This document shows, in pieces, positions 24,630 to 34,501 of a DNA stretch of 64,000 bases (position 1 is the stretch's first letter; each line of letters starts with the position of its first letter). Both the position numbers and the translations under genes were made by a program. Source of the DNA: Cymbomonas tetramitiformis (taxonomy: Eukaryota > Chlorophyta > Pyramimonadophyceae > Pyramimonadales > Pyramimonadaceae); assembly GCA_001247695.2 (NCBI GenBank), contig LGRX02033400.1, positions 100,409 through 164,408 of the forward strand, given 5' to 3'. Under the pieces are notes generated by a model, which saw only the letters and a list, made by a program, of their open reading frames with translations, was not told the origin of the DNA and searched no databases.

Positions 24630-24900
24630 CCTTTTAGGCGAAGGATTGTTTCTGACGGCTGCAGGCGCCAACCTTCTTTCTTAATGTGTGAGCTCCTGGT
24701 CAACGGACTGCGAACGATAGACTGCGAAAATCGTGTCACGACAAATCGCGAGATCGATGGGCTTGGCGATTTAAAAACCGGTCCGCCGGCTGTGTCTCGT
24801 CGAACCTGTGGTGATTCCGTCACATGACAATCGCGATGACGTCGTCTGTCATGTTCCGTGAACCTCCATCGCATCTACCTTTACCCTTCCGAAAATGCAC
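24630..24900. repeat. Right arm of the inverted repeat at 15060-15370
   Basis: Reads TTAGGCGAAGGATTGTTTCTG through CCGGTCCGCCGGCTGTGTC to TACCTTTACCCTTCCGAAAA, the reverse complement of the left arm with scattered differences and small indels. Confidence 0.75.
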
Positions 24901-25069
24901 CCCCTACACACATGGATATTCAGATTCAGTCGGCCGGCAAATTCAAATTAAGTTTTTTGCAGTTGCTACTATAATATCTTGCTACATGCACTTGCTTTAT
25001 TATTTAGTTCAGGAGGCACTGTACTCAGTACGTGTACGCTTACTCTATGGTAAAATATTGCAGGTTTCA

Positions 25070-25143
25070 CCACCGCGACGGGACTCGAACGCCTTACCTC
25101 CTGGATGTAGGCTTCACGCGTCACCACTGCGCTACGTTCGGGT
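25070..25143 (-). repeat. tRNA-like sequence with A and B boxes (SINE head or tRNA relic)
   Basis: On the minus strand TAGCGCAGTGG matches the Pol III A box, and GTTCGAGTCCC the B box, about 45 nt apart, as in tRNAs. The D stem (GCGC/GCGT) can pair, but the acceptor and T stems are poor and the anticodon stem needs a bulge. I therefore do not call it a functional tRNA gene. It may be the head of a tRNA-derived SINE. Confidence 0.5.
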
Positions 25144-25199
25144 TGTGATGTCAAGTACAGTAGTCAAAGTATAAAATATAATATTTTATTTGTTTACAA

Positions 25200-25980
25200 A
25201 GGTGAAGATTTATAAAAATAGCCCATCCTGAGAAGATACGGGACGCAGGAGGATCTATGTAAGAGGCCGCTGCGCGGCCATGTTATGTCATTGTGCCGCA
25301 TTCCCGCTGCGCGGCGTAGGATAAGTCGATATAACTAATTGGCCTCGCGGTCGCGACATCGGCCGCTTTGCGGCCATTAATATTAAATGCATGGTTGCTT
25401 CGCGGCCATACGCTAAGTTTTTTGCAGTTGCTAATATGAACGATATATCAATAAATTGATGATGCACAAATGGTCCTTGATGGGCTATTTATTCGCCTCC
25501 AAAACTTCAGAATTTTGCGGTCCAGTTTTTGGGAAGAATGATGCTCAACTCCATCCGCGGAAGGCTTCCGTAAGTGAATTTGTTTTTAGGAATTCGGTCA
25601 TCCGGGAGGATCAACTGCTGAGATGCTGTATGCGAGAAGTGAACTATTAACATGAATAGTAAATGTGACTTGCGCAAACGTCGACGTAACGCAAATGCGC
25701 ATCGGTCCGGACATTTTAGCTCGCGATGGGCTAGAATGTTCGGACCGAAGACTCCATTCGAGGAAACGCGATTGAAAGTTGTTTTTTTCTTGAATAACGT
25801 TTATTCTAGGTCCTTTGGAACTGCGCGAAAAAAGTGCAGCTCTAAAGGACCTATTATATACACGCACGTTCTTGCTTTGAAACACGACAGTCGAGTTTTT
25901 CAGGGCAAGCAATTATGTGTTGCGTCCGAATTTTAGGCGTGAAAATGAGGTGAAGAAAATGAGGTCTGGGGGAAATAAGC
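25200..25980. other. No recognised gene; small dispersed repeats
   Basis: TAAGTTTTTTGCAGTTGCTA occurs at about 25414 and, slightly changed, at 24952 and 15037. GCGGCCAT/GCTGCGCGGC units recur at 25265-25410. No coding region can be supported. Confidence 0.45.
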
Positions 25981-25985
25981 GAGCT

Positions 25986-26600
25986 TGCTGGAATCAGTAC
26001 TGTACCCACCGTAGGGGGTAGGGGTCCTGACTCCCAGTTAGCTGTACCAATACTCGTACAGTACTAGGTGACAGATCCCTAGGTCACAGACACTCAATAT
26101 ATTCGTTTACCCTTTATCTATTTTACACTTGTATGCATTCACAGTGAACGCGATATATCGGTAGAACGATATATCTCACAGGTTATAGGGATCGCCCCCG
26201 CTTATACCACTGCTAGTTTCGCCATGCGATTGGCTAAGCTTTTCCGATTGGCGGGGCGTTGGGGCCTCGCGAGGTCTTGAATTGGGACATCTAGGGCGTG
26301 CGGTTTGCGCGCGGTTACGGTGAGATTTTGATTTGGAATTTTCAGCGACTCCTTCGGCTGTCTGCGTGGGAATTTGTTTTGGACTGGGCTTGGTCCCCCC
26401 TGTCGACAACTCCTTGGCCGCCGCATCTTCGACTTCGCTGGTTTCGTTCGACCCCTTTCGCCCTCCCATTCCGTGACCGCAACACGCCGCCCGCCACTTT
26501 ACGATTTTCGCCTCGTCTAAGCCGGAGGTCACGCTGGGGACATACCGTCGCCAGCGTGGCCTGCTTCTGGTTGGTTGAAGTGTTTTCATTTTCGTGTTCA
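25986..26600 (+). mobile_element. Second copy of the Copia-type element: 5' LTR plus leader
   Basis: An LTR of the same family lies at 25986-26180 (TGCTGGAATCAG...ATATCTCACA), followed by a GGTTATAGGG primer-site variant. A leader matching 15990-16160 comes next (TTGGCGGGGCGTTGGGGCCT, TAGGGCGTGCGGTTTGCGC). Homology fades before gag is complete and the sequence passes into a 223-bp tandem repeat. No 3' LTR of this copy is seen in the window. Confidence 0.8.
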
Positions 26601-27030
26601 CCGGGTCTCATTTTTTAAACTGTGTTGAAGCCTCTGCGGACCGTGTGGCTCGTGCGCTGATCGCTAACGGGCCGGTCGCGCAACGATGCGGCGGTTATGC
26701 AAGCCTCTTGTCCCTGTTTTTTAAAAGGGCGATCTTCATATAAGCCGGAGGTCACGCTGGGGACATACCGTCGCCAGCGTGGTATGCTTCTCGTCGTTTG
26801 AAGTGTTTTCGTTTCGTGTTCACCGGGTCTCATTTTTTACATGTGTTGAAGCCTCTGCGGACCGTGTGGCTCGTGCGCTGATCGCCAACGGGCCGGTCGC
26901 GCAACGATGCGGCGGGTTATGCAAGCCTCTTGTCCCTGTTTTTTAAAAGGGTGATCTTCATATAAGCCGGAGGGCTGCTGGGGACATACCGTCGCCAGCG
27001 GTCTGCTTCTGGTTGTTGAAGTGCTTCCGG
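26519..27030 (+). repeat. 223-bp tandem repeat (2.3 copies)
   Basis: TAAGCCGGAGG(TCAC)GCTGG starts at 26519, 26742 and 26965. The copies carry GTGGCTCGTGCGCTGATCGC and CAACGATGCGGCGG; the first two are about 95 percent identical and the third is truncated. Confidence 0.9.
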
Positions 27031-27284
27031 TTGTTTGTTGCGTCCTACTTAGGATGCTCCATCAGCGACCGCAGCCGAAGCTGGAGGGGGTGCCTCCGCC
27101 CCCCCCGCTGCTGAAGACGCGGCGGCTGCGGCTGGCAGCAAGGTACGCATTGCACCCGCCATTCCCGCTTCCGCTGCTGCGTCCCCCCCCCTGAATATAC
27201 ACACTTCATTCCCAACGAACGAGTATGCGGTCATCCATCTTGCAGGCCGACCCCCGGTTCTTATTTTGGCTTCCACCACAGCCT

Positions 27285-27475
27285 GCCTGTGACGCGTACC
27301 GTGTTGCTCGTGCGCTGCACGCCAACGGGCCGTGCGCGCCTCGTAGCCGCGGGGTTTTAGCGTTTCACCCCACGCCCGTGACGTGTACCGTGTTGCTCGT
27401 GCGCTGCACGCCCACGGGCCGTGCGCGCAACGGACCCGCGGAATTTAAGCGTTTCACCTCACGGCAAGCTGCGTA
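27285..27475 (+). repeat. ~93-bp GC-rich tandem duplication
   Basis: TGACG(C/T)GTACCGTGTTGCTCG through GCACGCC(A/C)ACGGGCCGTG and AGCGTTTCACC appears twice. It is related in wording (GTGCTGCACGCCAACGGGCC) to the 223-bp repeat upstream. Confidence 0.8.
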
Positions 27476-28107
27476 ATATTTCCTCGCGCGAGCGTGCCTC
27501 GTCCATATCGTCCCCCGGAGTCCTCCTGTCCGGTTCGGGGTGTGTCCAAAGATGTCCGGTTGCGGCCCGCCGCTCTAAGTTGAACCGTGGCTGTGCCGTA
27601 CTCGTACCTCGTCGGTGGCCCGCCAACGGGCCGGGCGCGGAAGGTGGCCGCAGTGTGCGTCCGTTTTGCCTACCTTCCAGCGTACCTCTCCGATGTTGCT
27701 GATACCATGGTGTCTGCAACCGACACCTAACCTGTGACACAGCGGACCAGTCCTAGGCAGGCATGCTAGCTTAGGGGGCATATCGCTCCCATCATTCCGG
27801 TTCTTTGCGTTGTCCAATGTTTCGGTTTGCGCCACCTTTTGCCGCCGTGTGTGCATCGGGTGGCCGCAATATCCCACACCGTATATACACACAGTACACT
27901 GATCCAGGTTAACCAACAACCCTGGGTTTGCGGTTTGTTTCCTAGCGGGGAAAAAAATTCAAACGGCGCACAAATCGTTTCCTTCGGCGCCATCAGCAAG
28001 GAATCACTACTGCGGACAACAGGGATTATGACGAGGGTCTCCAGGAGTTTCTGGAAGAACAAATTCTCACGGTGTTCGACGGCATCCCGTTTTTACGTTC
28101 CGTCGCC

Positions 28108-29085
28108 ATGCGCGCGGGGTGTTCCAAGGTGGAACCGACGAATATCCTCGAGCCGAAAGATGCTGAACGGGTGAGTGGCGCGTACGGCGCCGTCACACGA
28201 GGTTGCACACTGGACCGAACGGACCAGGTCGTGGTCAAAAGGTTTTGCAAAACCTCGGGGCTAGAGCCGCACCCCAAGACCAACGGAAACCTCCAAAGGA
28301 AGGGAGCGCCCAAGCAGCCGCCCAAGGAGTTCAAGCGGTGTGCGCAGGAGCTAGTCATGACAAAACTGGCGTCGGAAGCAGCACCCACTTACGTCGTGCC
28401 CTGTTCACGGTATGGTGTGGAGACCAAAACTCGGCTAGCGCTGCAGGTCGGGCCAGTTCCGATGCTCGTCATGCCCGATCGCGGCCGGACGCTGTGGGAA
28501 TTCATGCGGGTTCCGCCTGAGGGTGGACTATCCTTGGAGGTCAAGCTGCTACTTGCCAAGAAGTTGCTGAAGGCGTTTTCGCAGTTGCACTCCAAGGGTA
28601 TCGTGCACGGCGACGTCAAGGGTAACAATGTGGGCGTTGCCGAAGCGCTACCGCGCGCGTCCGCGGGCGGCATCACGCTGCGAGTCATCGACTTCGGAGT
28701 TGGCTGCGTCGATCGAGCAAACCTGAAGTCTGCGCATGACGAGCGTACTCTCGGTGAAGAACACCACCGTTATCTTGCTCCTGAGCACCGGTCTCACGGC
28801 CCAAGCAGGCCAGGAGACATGTGGTCCGTGGGTGGACTCCTGGTCCAGCTCTTCCAGCACCCGCAGGCTGGTGGCGAACGTCACCAATGGGACTATATCC
28901 TAAGTCAAGCGAAAACGCAGAATGGATTCATGAAGCATGCACTCATGCAGCACCTGAAGCAATGCTTCAGCGTAGACATGGACAAGCGTCCGACAGCCGC
29001 GGAACTGCTGCGCACGTTTCAGAACCCTAGGATCCAGACCGTCGGTGAGAAGGATTTTCCGCCTCGCATTGAGCCGGCTGAGTGA
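28108..29085 (+). CDS. Serine/threonine-type protein kinase
   Basis: A 325-residue kinase domain with little else. Motifs in order: glycine loop GAYGAV; VVVKRF (ATP-binding Lys); catalytic loop IVHGDVKGNN with Asp169 and Asn174; DFG as VIDFGVG (Asp195); YLAPEH for APE; GDMWSVGG in helix F; RPTAAELL near the end. HGD replaces HRD, as in several CK1/VRK-like and viral kinases. I chose the first in-frame ATG in a good context (GTCGCCATGC); the frame is open upstream to 27945, but without an ATG, so an upstream exon is possible. No break is visible. The substrate is unknown. It is the first gene of the kinase/OTU/MYND cluster. Confidence 0.8.
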   Translation: MRAGCSKVEPTNILEPKDAERVSGAYGAVTRGCTLDRTDQVVVKRFCKTSGLEPHPKTNGNLQRKGAPKQPPKEFKRCAQELVMTKLASEAAPTYVVPCSRYGVETKTRLALQVGPVPMLVMPDRGRTLWEFMRVPPEGGLSLEVKLLLAKKLLKAFSQLHSKGIVHGDVKGNNVGVAEALPRASAGGITLRVIDFGVGCVDRANLKSAHDERTLGEEHHRYLAPEHRSHGPSRPGDMWSVGGLLVQLFQHPQAGGERHQWDYILSQAKTQNGFMKHALMQHLKQCFSVDMDKRPTAAELLRTFQNPRIQTVGEKDFPPRIEPAE

Positions 29086-29295
29086 TTTCCAATGGGGCCG
29101 ACATGTGAACTTGACAAATGTATACATGTATATATAGCGCCGACATTGCCGTAAACAAATTGGTCCATGTATGTATTCCTATCGCATCACGCATAACGCG
29201 CTAGACACATACATGCATTTGCCTACCGGATGGTGACCTTTTGCAAGGCTAGTGTCCAGCTTATTATATGCAAGCGTCTGCCTCATATGAATGGT

Positions 29296-29964
29296 GCCTA
29301 TTCTACTAATCTTACGGTGGGTTAACCCGCCGTAAGAGGAATTTTCGACGGCCTCTAGTGGTGGCGTTATGAGGTCTACGGTGTCAAACCTATCGATTTT
29401 CAGACAGTTTATGAGTTGAATGAAAGCTGAGGAACATACTATGGATGGATGCGATGTGCCCCATGTGTGTAATGCGCTCGCGAAGTGGGGGGGTGTAGCG
29501 GGTTCCGATCATATATGCTTACGGTGGGTTACCACATAATTTTATATATTGGTAGATATGTGGCCTCCCTCGATGGCCCTTTGGAAATTTGGAGACCCAT
29601 CGTGTTGTCAAGTTCTCGAGCTGCTCTTTCTGCAGTGTCTTGTCAAAATTTTCATTCGAGGCCATCTTGACCCTTAAAATGTCACGCGAAGTGAGGGTGG
29701 TATGACGGTTTTTTACGCTATATGACACGACTTATATGCGATAATTGGTTTGCCGGTTTGGGTTTGGGTTTTCAGGTTAACAAACCCGGATACATCCGAT
29801 ATAATTCTTCGCGGATGCCTCTTGGGAGTGTCTAAAGGCATCCTGCCACCATGAACATGACCAGGGGGTCAGTTTAGGGGCTGAAATAATCGTTTTACTT
29901 AGGGTTGGGTAACCCACCGTAAGGGGTCCTTACGGTGTGTAAACCCACCTTTCGTAGAATAGGC
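29296..29964. mobile_element. MITE-like DNA element with 6-bp direct flanks
   Basis: Termini GCCTATTCTAC (29296-29306) and GTAGAATAGGC (29954-29964) are perfect inverted repeats. The bases immediately outside both ends read AATGGT (29290-29295 and 29965-29970). Subterminal TTACGGTGGGTTA motifs occur in both orientations near both ends and once internally (29519), including the palindrome CTTACGGTGGGTTAACCCGCCGTAAG near the left end. Non-coding, 669 bp, superfamily not assigned. Confidence 0.7.
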
Positions 29965-29980
29965 AATGGTCTACCTCATT

Positions 29981-30219
29981 ATTGTCTCCAGGGGTCTTGG
30001 GGTTCTTTCGTATGTGCGAGCTCGTATAGAGATTTCCTATCTGGTAATGTTACGAGCCACACCGGTTAACACACAGGTGCACGGAGGGTTTCCTATGGGG
30101 GGCATATTGTTCTCGGGAGGTTTGCCATGTATATACTCCTGTCGTTTGCATGCAACTACATGTTGTGCGCTTCCCGGTGGCATATCGTTCGCCAGGAAGT
30201 CACACGGTGTTCGTGTTGC
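29981..30219 (+). repeat. Repeated gene leader, copy 1
   Basis: ATTGTCTC(C/T)AGGGGT...GTTCGTGTTGC is repeated at 33440-33700 with roughly 85-90 percent identity. Each copy sits directly upstream of a different coding region (the 30234 gene and the broken OTU gene), so it is a candidate shared promoter or 5' leader. Confidence 0.8.
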
Positions 30220-30233
30220 GTGCTGTCGCACAG

Positions 30234-32786
30234 ATGTTCCCCGACTGCCCGCCCGAGGTTGCCCACGGCGATGACGATGCATCTAAACAAGTCGAGGGAG
30301 AACTACTACGGGATCATGTCCATAGGATCCCGCCTCCCGACACCGTGAAACCAGTCGGGCACAACGAAGCAGGCTTTCTGTCTATTATGCCCAAAAAACT
30401 GACACCTGATGTCCTGCGCGACTTGCCATGGTGGGCGTATCCGTCTGATCGCCCTCCCCCGGCAGAGGGCACCGTGGAAGACGGGGAGGCATGCACCTTG
30501 GATTGGAAGTGGTCCGTGCAGATGCTGGATGCTGCCTGCTCGGAGGTCGTCCTCAAGGAAATCATTGCCATTTCCGACTGGCACCTGGATGTCAGTGCCC
30601 ATTGGAAAGAGCTGTATGGTACGTGGCACAATGTTACATCTGAGCAAAACCTGCTTACCCTCCGGGAGCACTACGCGCTGTGGCGCAAGGGCGTGACAGC
30701 TGGCGTTACAATGGAGGACACCGTGGGCGACCCTCGTGACTGGGTGCAAGTCGTGGATGCCTCGATGATGCGCGCGACCCAGGAAAAACCGGAGTGCGAG
30801 GATGAGCTCGCGCGGCATCGTCGTGAGCACACGGCCGGGTTTAATGATATGCTCGACGTGTTCTTGACGTATGTGGTAGACTACGAGTTGCTGAAGGCTG
30901 AGGTCCTGTTCTCTCATAAGGAAATCGGCGCGGACTTCACATCCGGATCTCATCAACTGGGTGAGGGCGCGCGCTATACCATACAGGCCGACTGGCATGT
31001 TGGGCACTGGCTATTCCCATCCATCTTCACCACCGTGAAGCATGGCCTTGTGGACGAAAGGCTGCGGTCTGGGATTTTTGCTGCTACGGGAAAGCGGGTG
31101 AAGCGGACCTACGACAAGCCGTCGCCTCTAGGGCGGGACCTCGAGAGCTTTATACAGTTCCATCACACCGATACCAAGTTTCCCAAGGAAGGCAAGGGAT
31201 CCTGGGGCTGGCCGGATTACGACGTGTTCTCATGTGGCCTGTTGCTGAGGGCCCAATGCCTGACGGAGGTGCTACCCGAAACGCAGCGGGCCTGCAATTG
31301 GGACAGGTTTTGCTCGATGGATTACAGCCTCGTGGTTCAAAACTCCAGGCATGGCGATCCCACTTCGGCTCCCTTCCGTCGTGTTCACCTCGGGGGTGCC
31401 ATGGGAACACTGTGGTTCTGGCCAGCCGACCGCATGGCGCACCGCGGTCTTTCTCCAAGTGGGCGCCTCCCGCTCGACCGTACTCGTCCTAAGCAGTTCT
31501 ACTTCGTGATCTACTCCGTAGCCAGAGTGCGTACTGGGGGAACCATTGACTTGAATAACGCGGTACTCGGCAGCCCGCACAGTGTCATCTCCCAATATGG
31601 CTTGGCGTGCCGCATGACGTGCGTCGCGTGTGGAGACGAAATACGATTTGCGGGAGGCTACGACACCTTGCCAGGTGTTTGGGCGTGTTCCCTGTGCAGA
31701 TCAGGCGTTCTGGGTTGTGACGCTCTGCGTACTATCGGAGCCGTGATGTGTGGTCCGTGCGAGCGTGTGCGGCGCGAAGCTGGAGTCCGGGCGCCACTAT
31801 CCGCGCATGAGAAGCACCCGGGGCAGGCGGCCACATTGGCGGATTACTGCCAGCTAGATCCGGCCGAGGCGAAGCTGCATGCACTCCTGAATGTGGAGGA
31901 CCTAGGCCTTGCTTGGAATAAACTCCGTGGGGTGCTCGGCGCTGAGGCGTGGGGACGCGCGGAACACACGGTGAAGCACAGGATCGCCAACCTGACTTGG
32001 GGTGACGGTGAACGTCCGCCGGCGCGGCCTTTGCAGGACTCTGGCGACGGCATCACTGCTCTCTGGGACCGACGGGCTACCCGTGACGATGCATTCTCAT
32101 CTTTTGACGATCACCAGTTGTACCGGGAACTGGGTGTCTGCTGCCCGGGCTTGCGTAGTGTGGTTTTCGGTATGCTTACCGCGTTGAACGCGCAGCGCCT
32201 GCGGACAGCCGGTATTCCTCTTGGCACGGACAAGTCCTACAGAAAACAACACCTGTTCCATACGGACGCGGAGGGCGGGCTGCATGTGAACATACGTGTT
32301 GCTAAACTCTTGCAAAGTGCTGATCAGCTGGACCTGGATTTCGCAAAGAAAGTGGCTGCGAAGCTGTCGCACGGATGGGATCCCGGACATACACGATCCC
32401 TCGTCGTGCGATGCGATTGTGCATACGAGACTGGTGGAGATGCATGCGTCGCGAGCGATGCCCGGCAATCAAGTGCATCGTGCGGGCAAGTGCATCCTAA
32501 CAAGACCATGGGGAGTACCGCGTGCGTGCTCTGGGTGCGTGCCGTAACCAACAGAGAAGCAAGGCAGCAGCCGAGCCTTCCATGGATCTCGCTTCTGAGG
32601 AGGCATTGCAAGCGGCAACCGCAAACGGTTTCCAGCCAAACACTGTTCCGCCAAACTTTGCACCAGGCTTGCATGTTTCGTTCGGTACCGATGGCGTCAT
32701 CCTGCAGCCCACGGACCCCCGGGAGCGTATATTGGAGGCATCCTTCGACCATCCCAACGAGATTTTCCCTGATGTGCTGCCGTTAG
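30234..32786 (+). CDS. Large protein with possible Fe(II)/2-oxoglutarate fold and zinc ribbon
   Basis: 850 codons from the ATG just after the repeated leader. I do not recognise the family. A possible PhyH-type dioxygenase core is suggested by a His-x-Asp (HTD, His311) about 92 residues before HRGLSPSGR (His403, then several Arg) in a beta-rich context (WFWPADRMAHRG, FYFVIYSVAR). A Cys cluster follows at about residues 458-512 (CRMTCVACG, CSLCRSG, CGPC), a likely zinc ribbon. The last ~90 residues (after about 32515) overlap a better coding frame (the OTU gene) and look non-native. The true end may be a splice or frameshift near 32500-32580 joining the two into one protein. Confidence 0.55.
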   Translation: MFPDCPPEVAHGDDDASKQVEGELLRDHVHRIPPPDTVKPVGHNEAGFLSIMPKKLTPDVLRDLPWWAYPSDRPPPAEGTVEDGEACTLDWKWSVQMLDAACSEVVLKEIIAISDWHLDVSAHWKELYGTWHNVTSEQNLLTLREHYALWRKGVTAGVTMEDTVGDPRDWVQVVDASMMRATQEKPECEDELARHRREHTAGFNDMLDVFLTYVVDYELLKAEVLFSHKEIGADFTSGSHQLGEGARYTIQADWHVGHWLFPSIFTTVKHGLVDERLRSGIFAATGKRVKRTYDKPSPLGRDLESFIQFHHTDTKFPKEGKGSWGWPDYDVFSCGLLLRAQCLTEVLPETQRACNWDRFCSMDYSLVVQNSRHGDPTSAPFRRVHLGGAMGTLWFWPADRMAHRGLSPSGRLPLDRTRPKQFYFVIYSVARVRTGGTIDLNNAVLGSPHSVISQYGLACRMTCVACGDEIRFAGGYDTLPGVWACSLCRSGVLGCDALRTIGAVMCGPCERVRREAGVRAPLSAHEKHPGQAATLADYCQLDPAEAKLHALLNVEDLGLAWNKLRGVLGAEAWGRAEHTVKHRIANLTWGDGERPPARPLQDSGDGITALWDRRATRDDAFSSFDDHQLYRELGVCCPGLRSVVFGMLTALNAQRLRTAGIPLGTDKSYRKQHLFHTDAEGGLHVNIRVAKLLQSADQLDLDFAKKVAAKLSHGWDPGHTRSLVVRCDCAYETGGDACVASDARQSSASCGQVHPNKTMGSTACVLWVRAVTNREARQQPSLPWISLLRRHCKRQPQTVSSQTLFRQTLHQACMFRSVPMASSCSPRTPGSVYWRHPSTIPTRFSLMCCR

Positions 32787-33529
32787 CACGTCGCGTGCTC
32801 GCTCACGTGCATTGGCCGCTCGAGGGTAATGCAGACCGTTTTACTTCTCTCGCGGAGTTCGAGCAGGCCTTGGACAACCACGGCCTGCGACGAGTCCAGA
32901 CAATAGGGGACGGCAACTGCTGGCTGCACGCCTTGGGTGTACACATTCCGGAAGTGCTTGAAAAGGGTTCCTCCGTGAAGGTCCAAACAATGAACTTCCG
33001 TAACGCCATCTGCGCGTCGTACGATTGCAATCGGCAGCTTTACCCCCCCGGGATTCTGGACGTTATTCCTGCTGACGGAGAGCCGCCAATGCGCAAAATC
33101 CTGCTTACTCCCAAAGCGTACAACGAACCGCAGTTCCTCCATATCATTGCGAACATGCTTCGGCGAGTTATTCAGGTGTACACTCTGTGGCCGATGGTTG
33201 ACGTGCCAGGGGTGGGGTGCAATGTTCCCACCGATACCGATGCTCTGGCACAATACTTGCCGCCTTTCAGCATGAAATATATTTGCCCACATCCGTCACT
33301 GGGCTTGGCTAGCCGTGAACCGGTACGAGTCGCCCATTACGTCAATTTGATAAGTTTCCTGGACACTACGAGCGGATCGAGGCAATTCCAGTTCCAGGTA
33401 GATACCCGTGTACACACCGTCGTGAGGTACTGTTTTCGAATTGTCTCTAGGGGTATTGGGGTTTCTTTGGTATGTGCGAGCTCGTGTAGAGATTCTTTAC
33501 CTGGTAATGTTACGAGCCACGCTGGTTAA
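32582..33529 (+). CDS. OTU-like cysteine protease
   Basis: 315 residues from MDLASEEA. The OTU signature TIGDGNCWLHAL gives a catalytic Cys113 (codon 32918-32920) preceded by Asp-Gly-Asn; VAHYVN near residue 252 supplies the expected C-terminal His. OTU enzymes remove ubiquitin or process polyproteins. The frame overlaps the upstream 850-codon frame in +2, and a proline-rich start region makes the exact N-terminus uncertain; it may be the C-terminal part of the upstream protein. The last ~30 codons run into the second copy of the repeated leader (from 33440), so the natural stop has probably been lost or replaced. Confidence 0.65.
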   Translation: MDLASEEALQAATANGFQPNTVPPNFAPGLHVSFGTDGVILQPTDPRERILEASFDHPNEIFPDVLPLARRVLAHVHWPLEGNADRFTSLAEFEQALDNHGLRRVQTIGDGNCWLHALGVHIPEVLEKGSSVKVQTMNFRNAICASYDCNRQLYPPGILDVIPADGEPPMRKILLTPKAYNEPQFLHIIANMLRRVIQVYTLWPMVDVPGVGCNVPTDTDALAQYLPPFSMKYICPHPSLGLASREPVRVAHYVNLISFLDTTSGSRQFQFQVDTRVHTVVRYCFRIVSRGIGVSLVCASSCRDSLPGNVTSHAG

Positions 33530-33700
33530 CACACAGGTGCACGGAGGGTTTCCTATGGGGGACATATTGTTCCGTGCTCACCTTGTTGGAGGTTTACCGT
33601 CCGCACCTTGTTTAGACTCTTGTTGCTTGCATGCGACTACATGTTGCGCGCTTCCCGGTGGCATATCGTTCGCCAGGAAGTCACACCGTGTTCGTGTTGC
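33440..33700 (+). repeat. Repeated gene leader, copy 2
   Basis: Counterpart of 29981-30219. It carries an extra ~20 bp around 33575 and is followed by a different gene. Confidence 0.8.
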
Positions 33701-33778
33701 CCGGCAGCACAACATGTCGTTGTAGCCCGGCAGAACATGTACGGCCTGGGGTTGCTTACGTATGCCTGTGATGTGTGT

Positions 33779-34260
33779 ATGTACCAGAGGGAGCCATGGA
33801 CCACACGCAGTAGTGTGCAGTACCCGGTGCGCCGCTCGTTACGACAATGGTTGGTGGTGCCGGTGCCGAAGGACGGAAAATGTTTCATCTGGGCCTTGGC
33901 GATGGCTACGGCACTCGGGATGTGACTCGTGGAGCCGTGGCGGTGATAGCGGCTCGCATTGCCTGGGGTCATACGCAGACCGGCATCCGGCACGAGCAAC
34001 AACGCCAACTGTGCGAAGAATACACTTGTCACTGGGGATACTTGACGGGCAGCACACTGAGGATCTACTCGGAATGTAGATATGAGAATGTCCTCCCGCT
34101 GAGCCTCAGCACACCTTGTCACGTAGACCTAGTACAATTTAGAGGGAAGCGACCCTCCTTGTGTAGGATTTCCGAGCTACGTTCAATCGGGATCTCGGTA
34201 CAGTACACCTGCTCAACGGATGTTGAAGCCTCCATCGATCTAACCGATGAATCATCGTAA
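33779..34260 (+). pseudogene. Second OTU-like gene, frameshifted
   Basis: VVPVPKDGKCFIWALAMATALG has the OTU nucleophile pattern (Asp-Gly-x-Cys; Cys codon 33881-33883). The frame stops at 33925. The -1 frame carries on with DVTRGAVAVIAARIAW and HWGYLTGSTLRIYSECR, which fit the helix and Trp-Gly strand that follow in OTU domains, ending at 34260. A frameshift lies near 33905-33922. It is not a close copy of the first OTU gene. A small intron instead of a mutation cannot be excluded. Confidence 0.5.
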
Positions 34261-34501
34261 GCTCATTGTTATATGGAATGTTATATGCTGGCGTGAAGCG
34301 ATTCCAGAAGCTACTTGTTGCCAATCCTTTTGGGGACCCTTGTGGGGATCCCAAGTTCCCAATCCTTTTGGGGACCACTCGAGGGCACCTTGCGTGTGCC
34401 GATTACCCGCTCGCTGCCTTGTGCCCGCCGGTACACTTCGTGTTAGTGCATCCCAGCTCCCTATGTCATGGTGATGGTCCGTGCACGGGGCATATGTCGG
34501 G

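Noticed and set aside
25070..25143. Functional tRNA gene
   Set aside because: Acceptor and T stems do not pair well and the anticodon arm needs a bulge.
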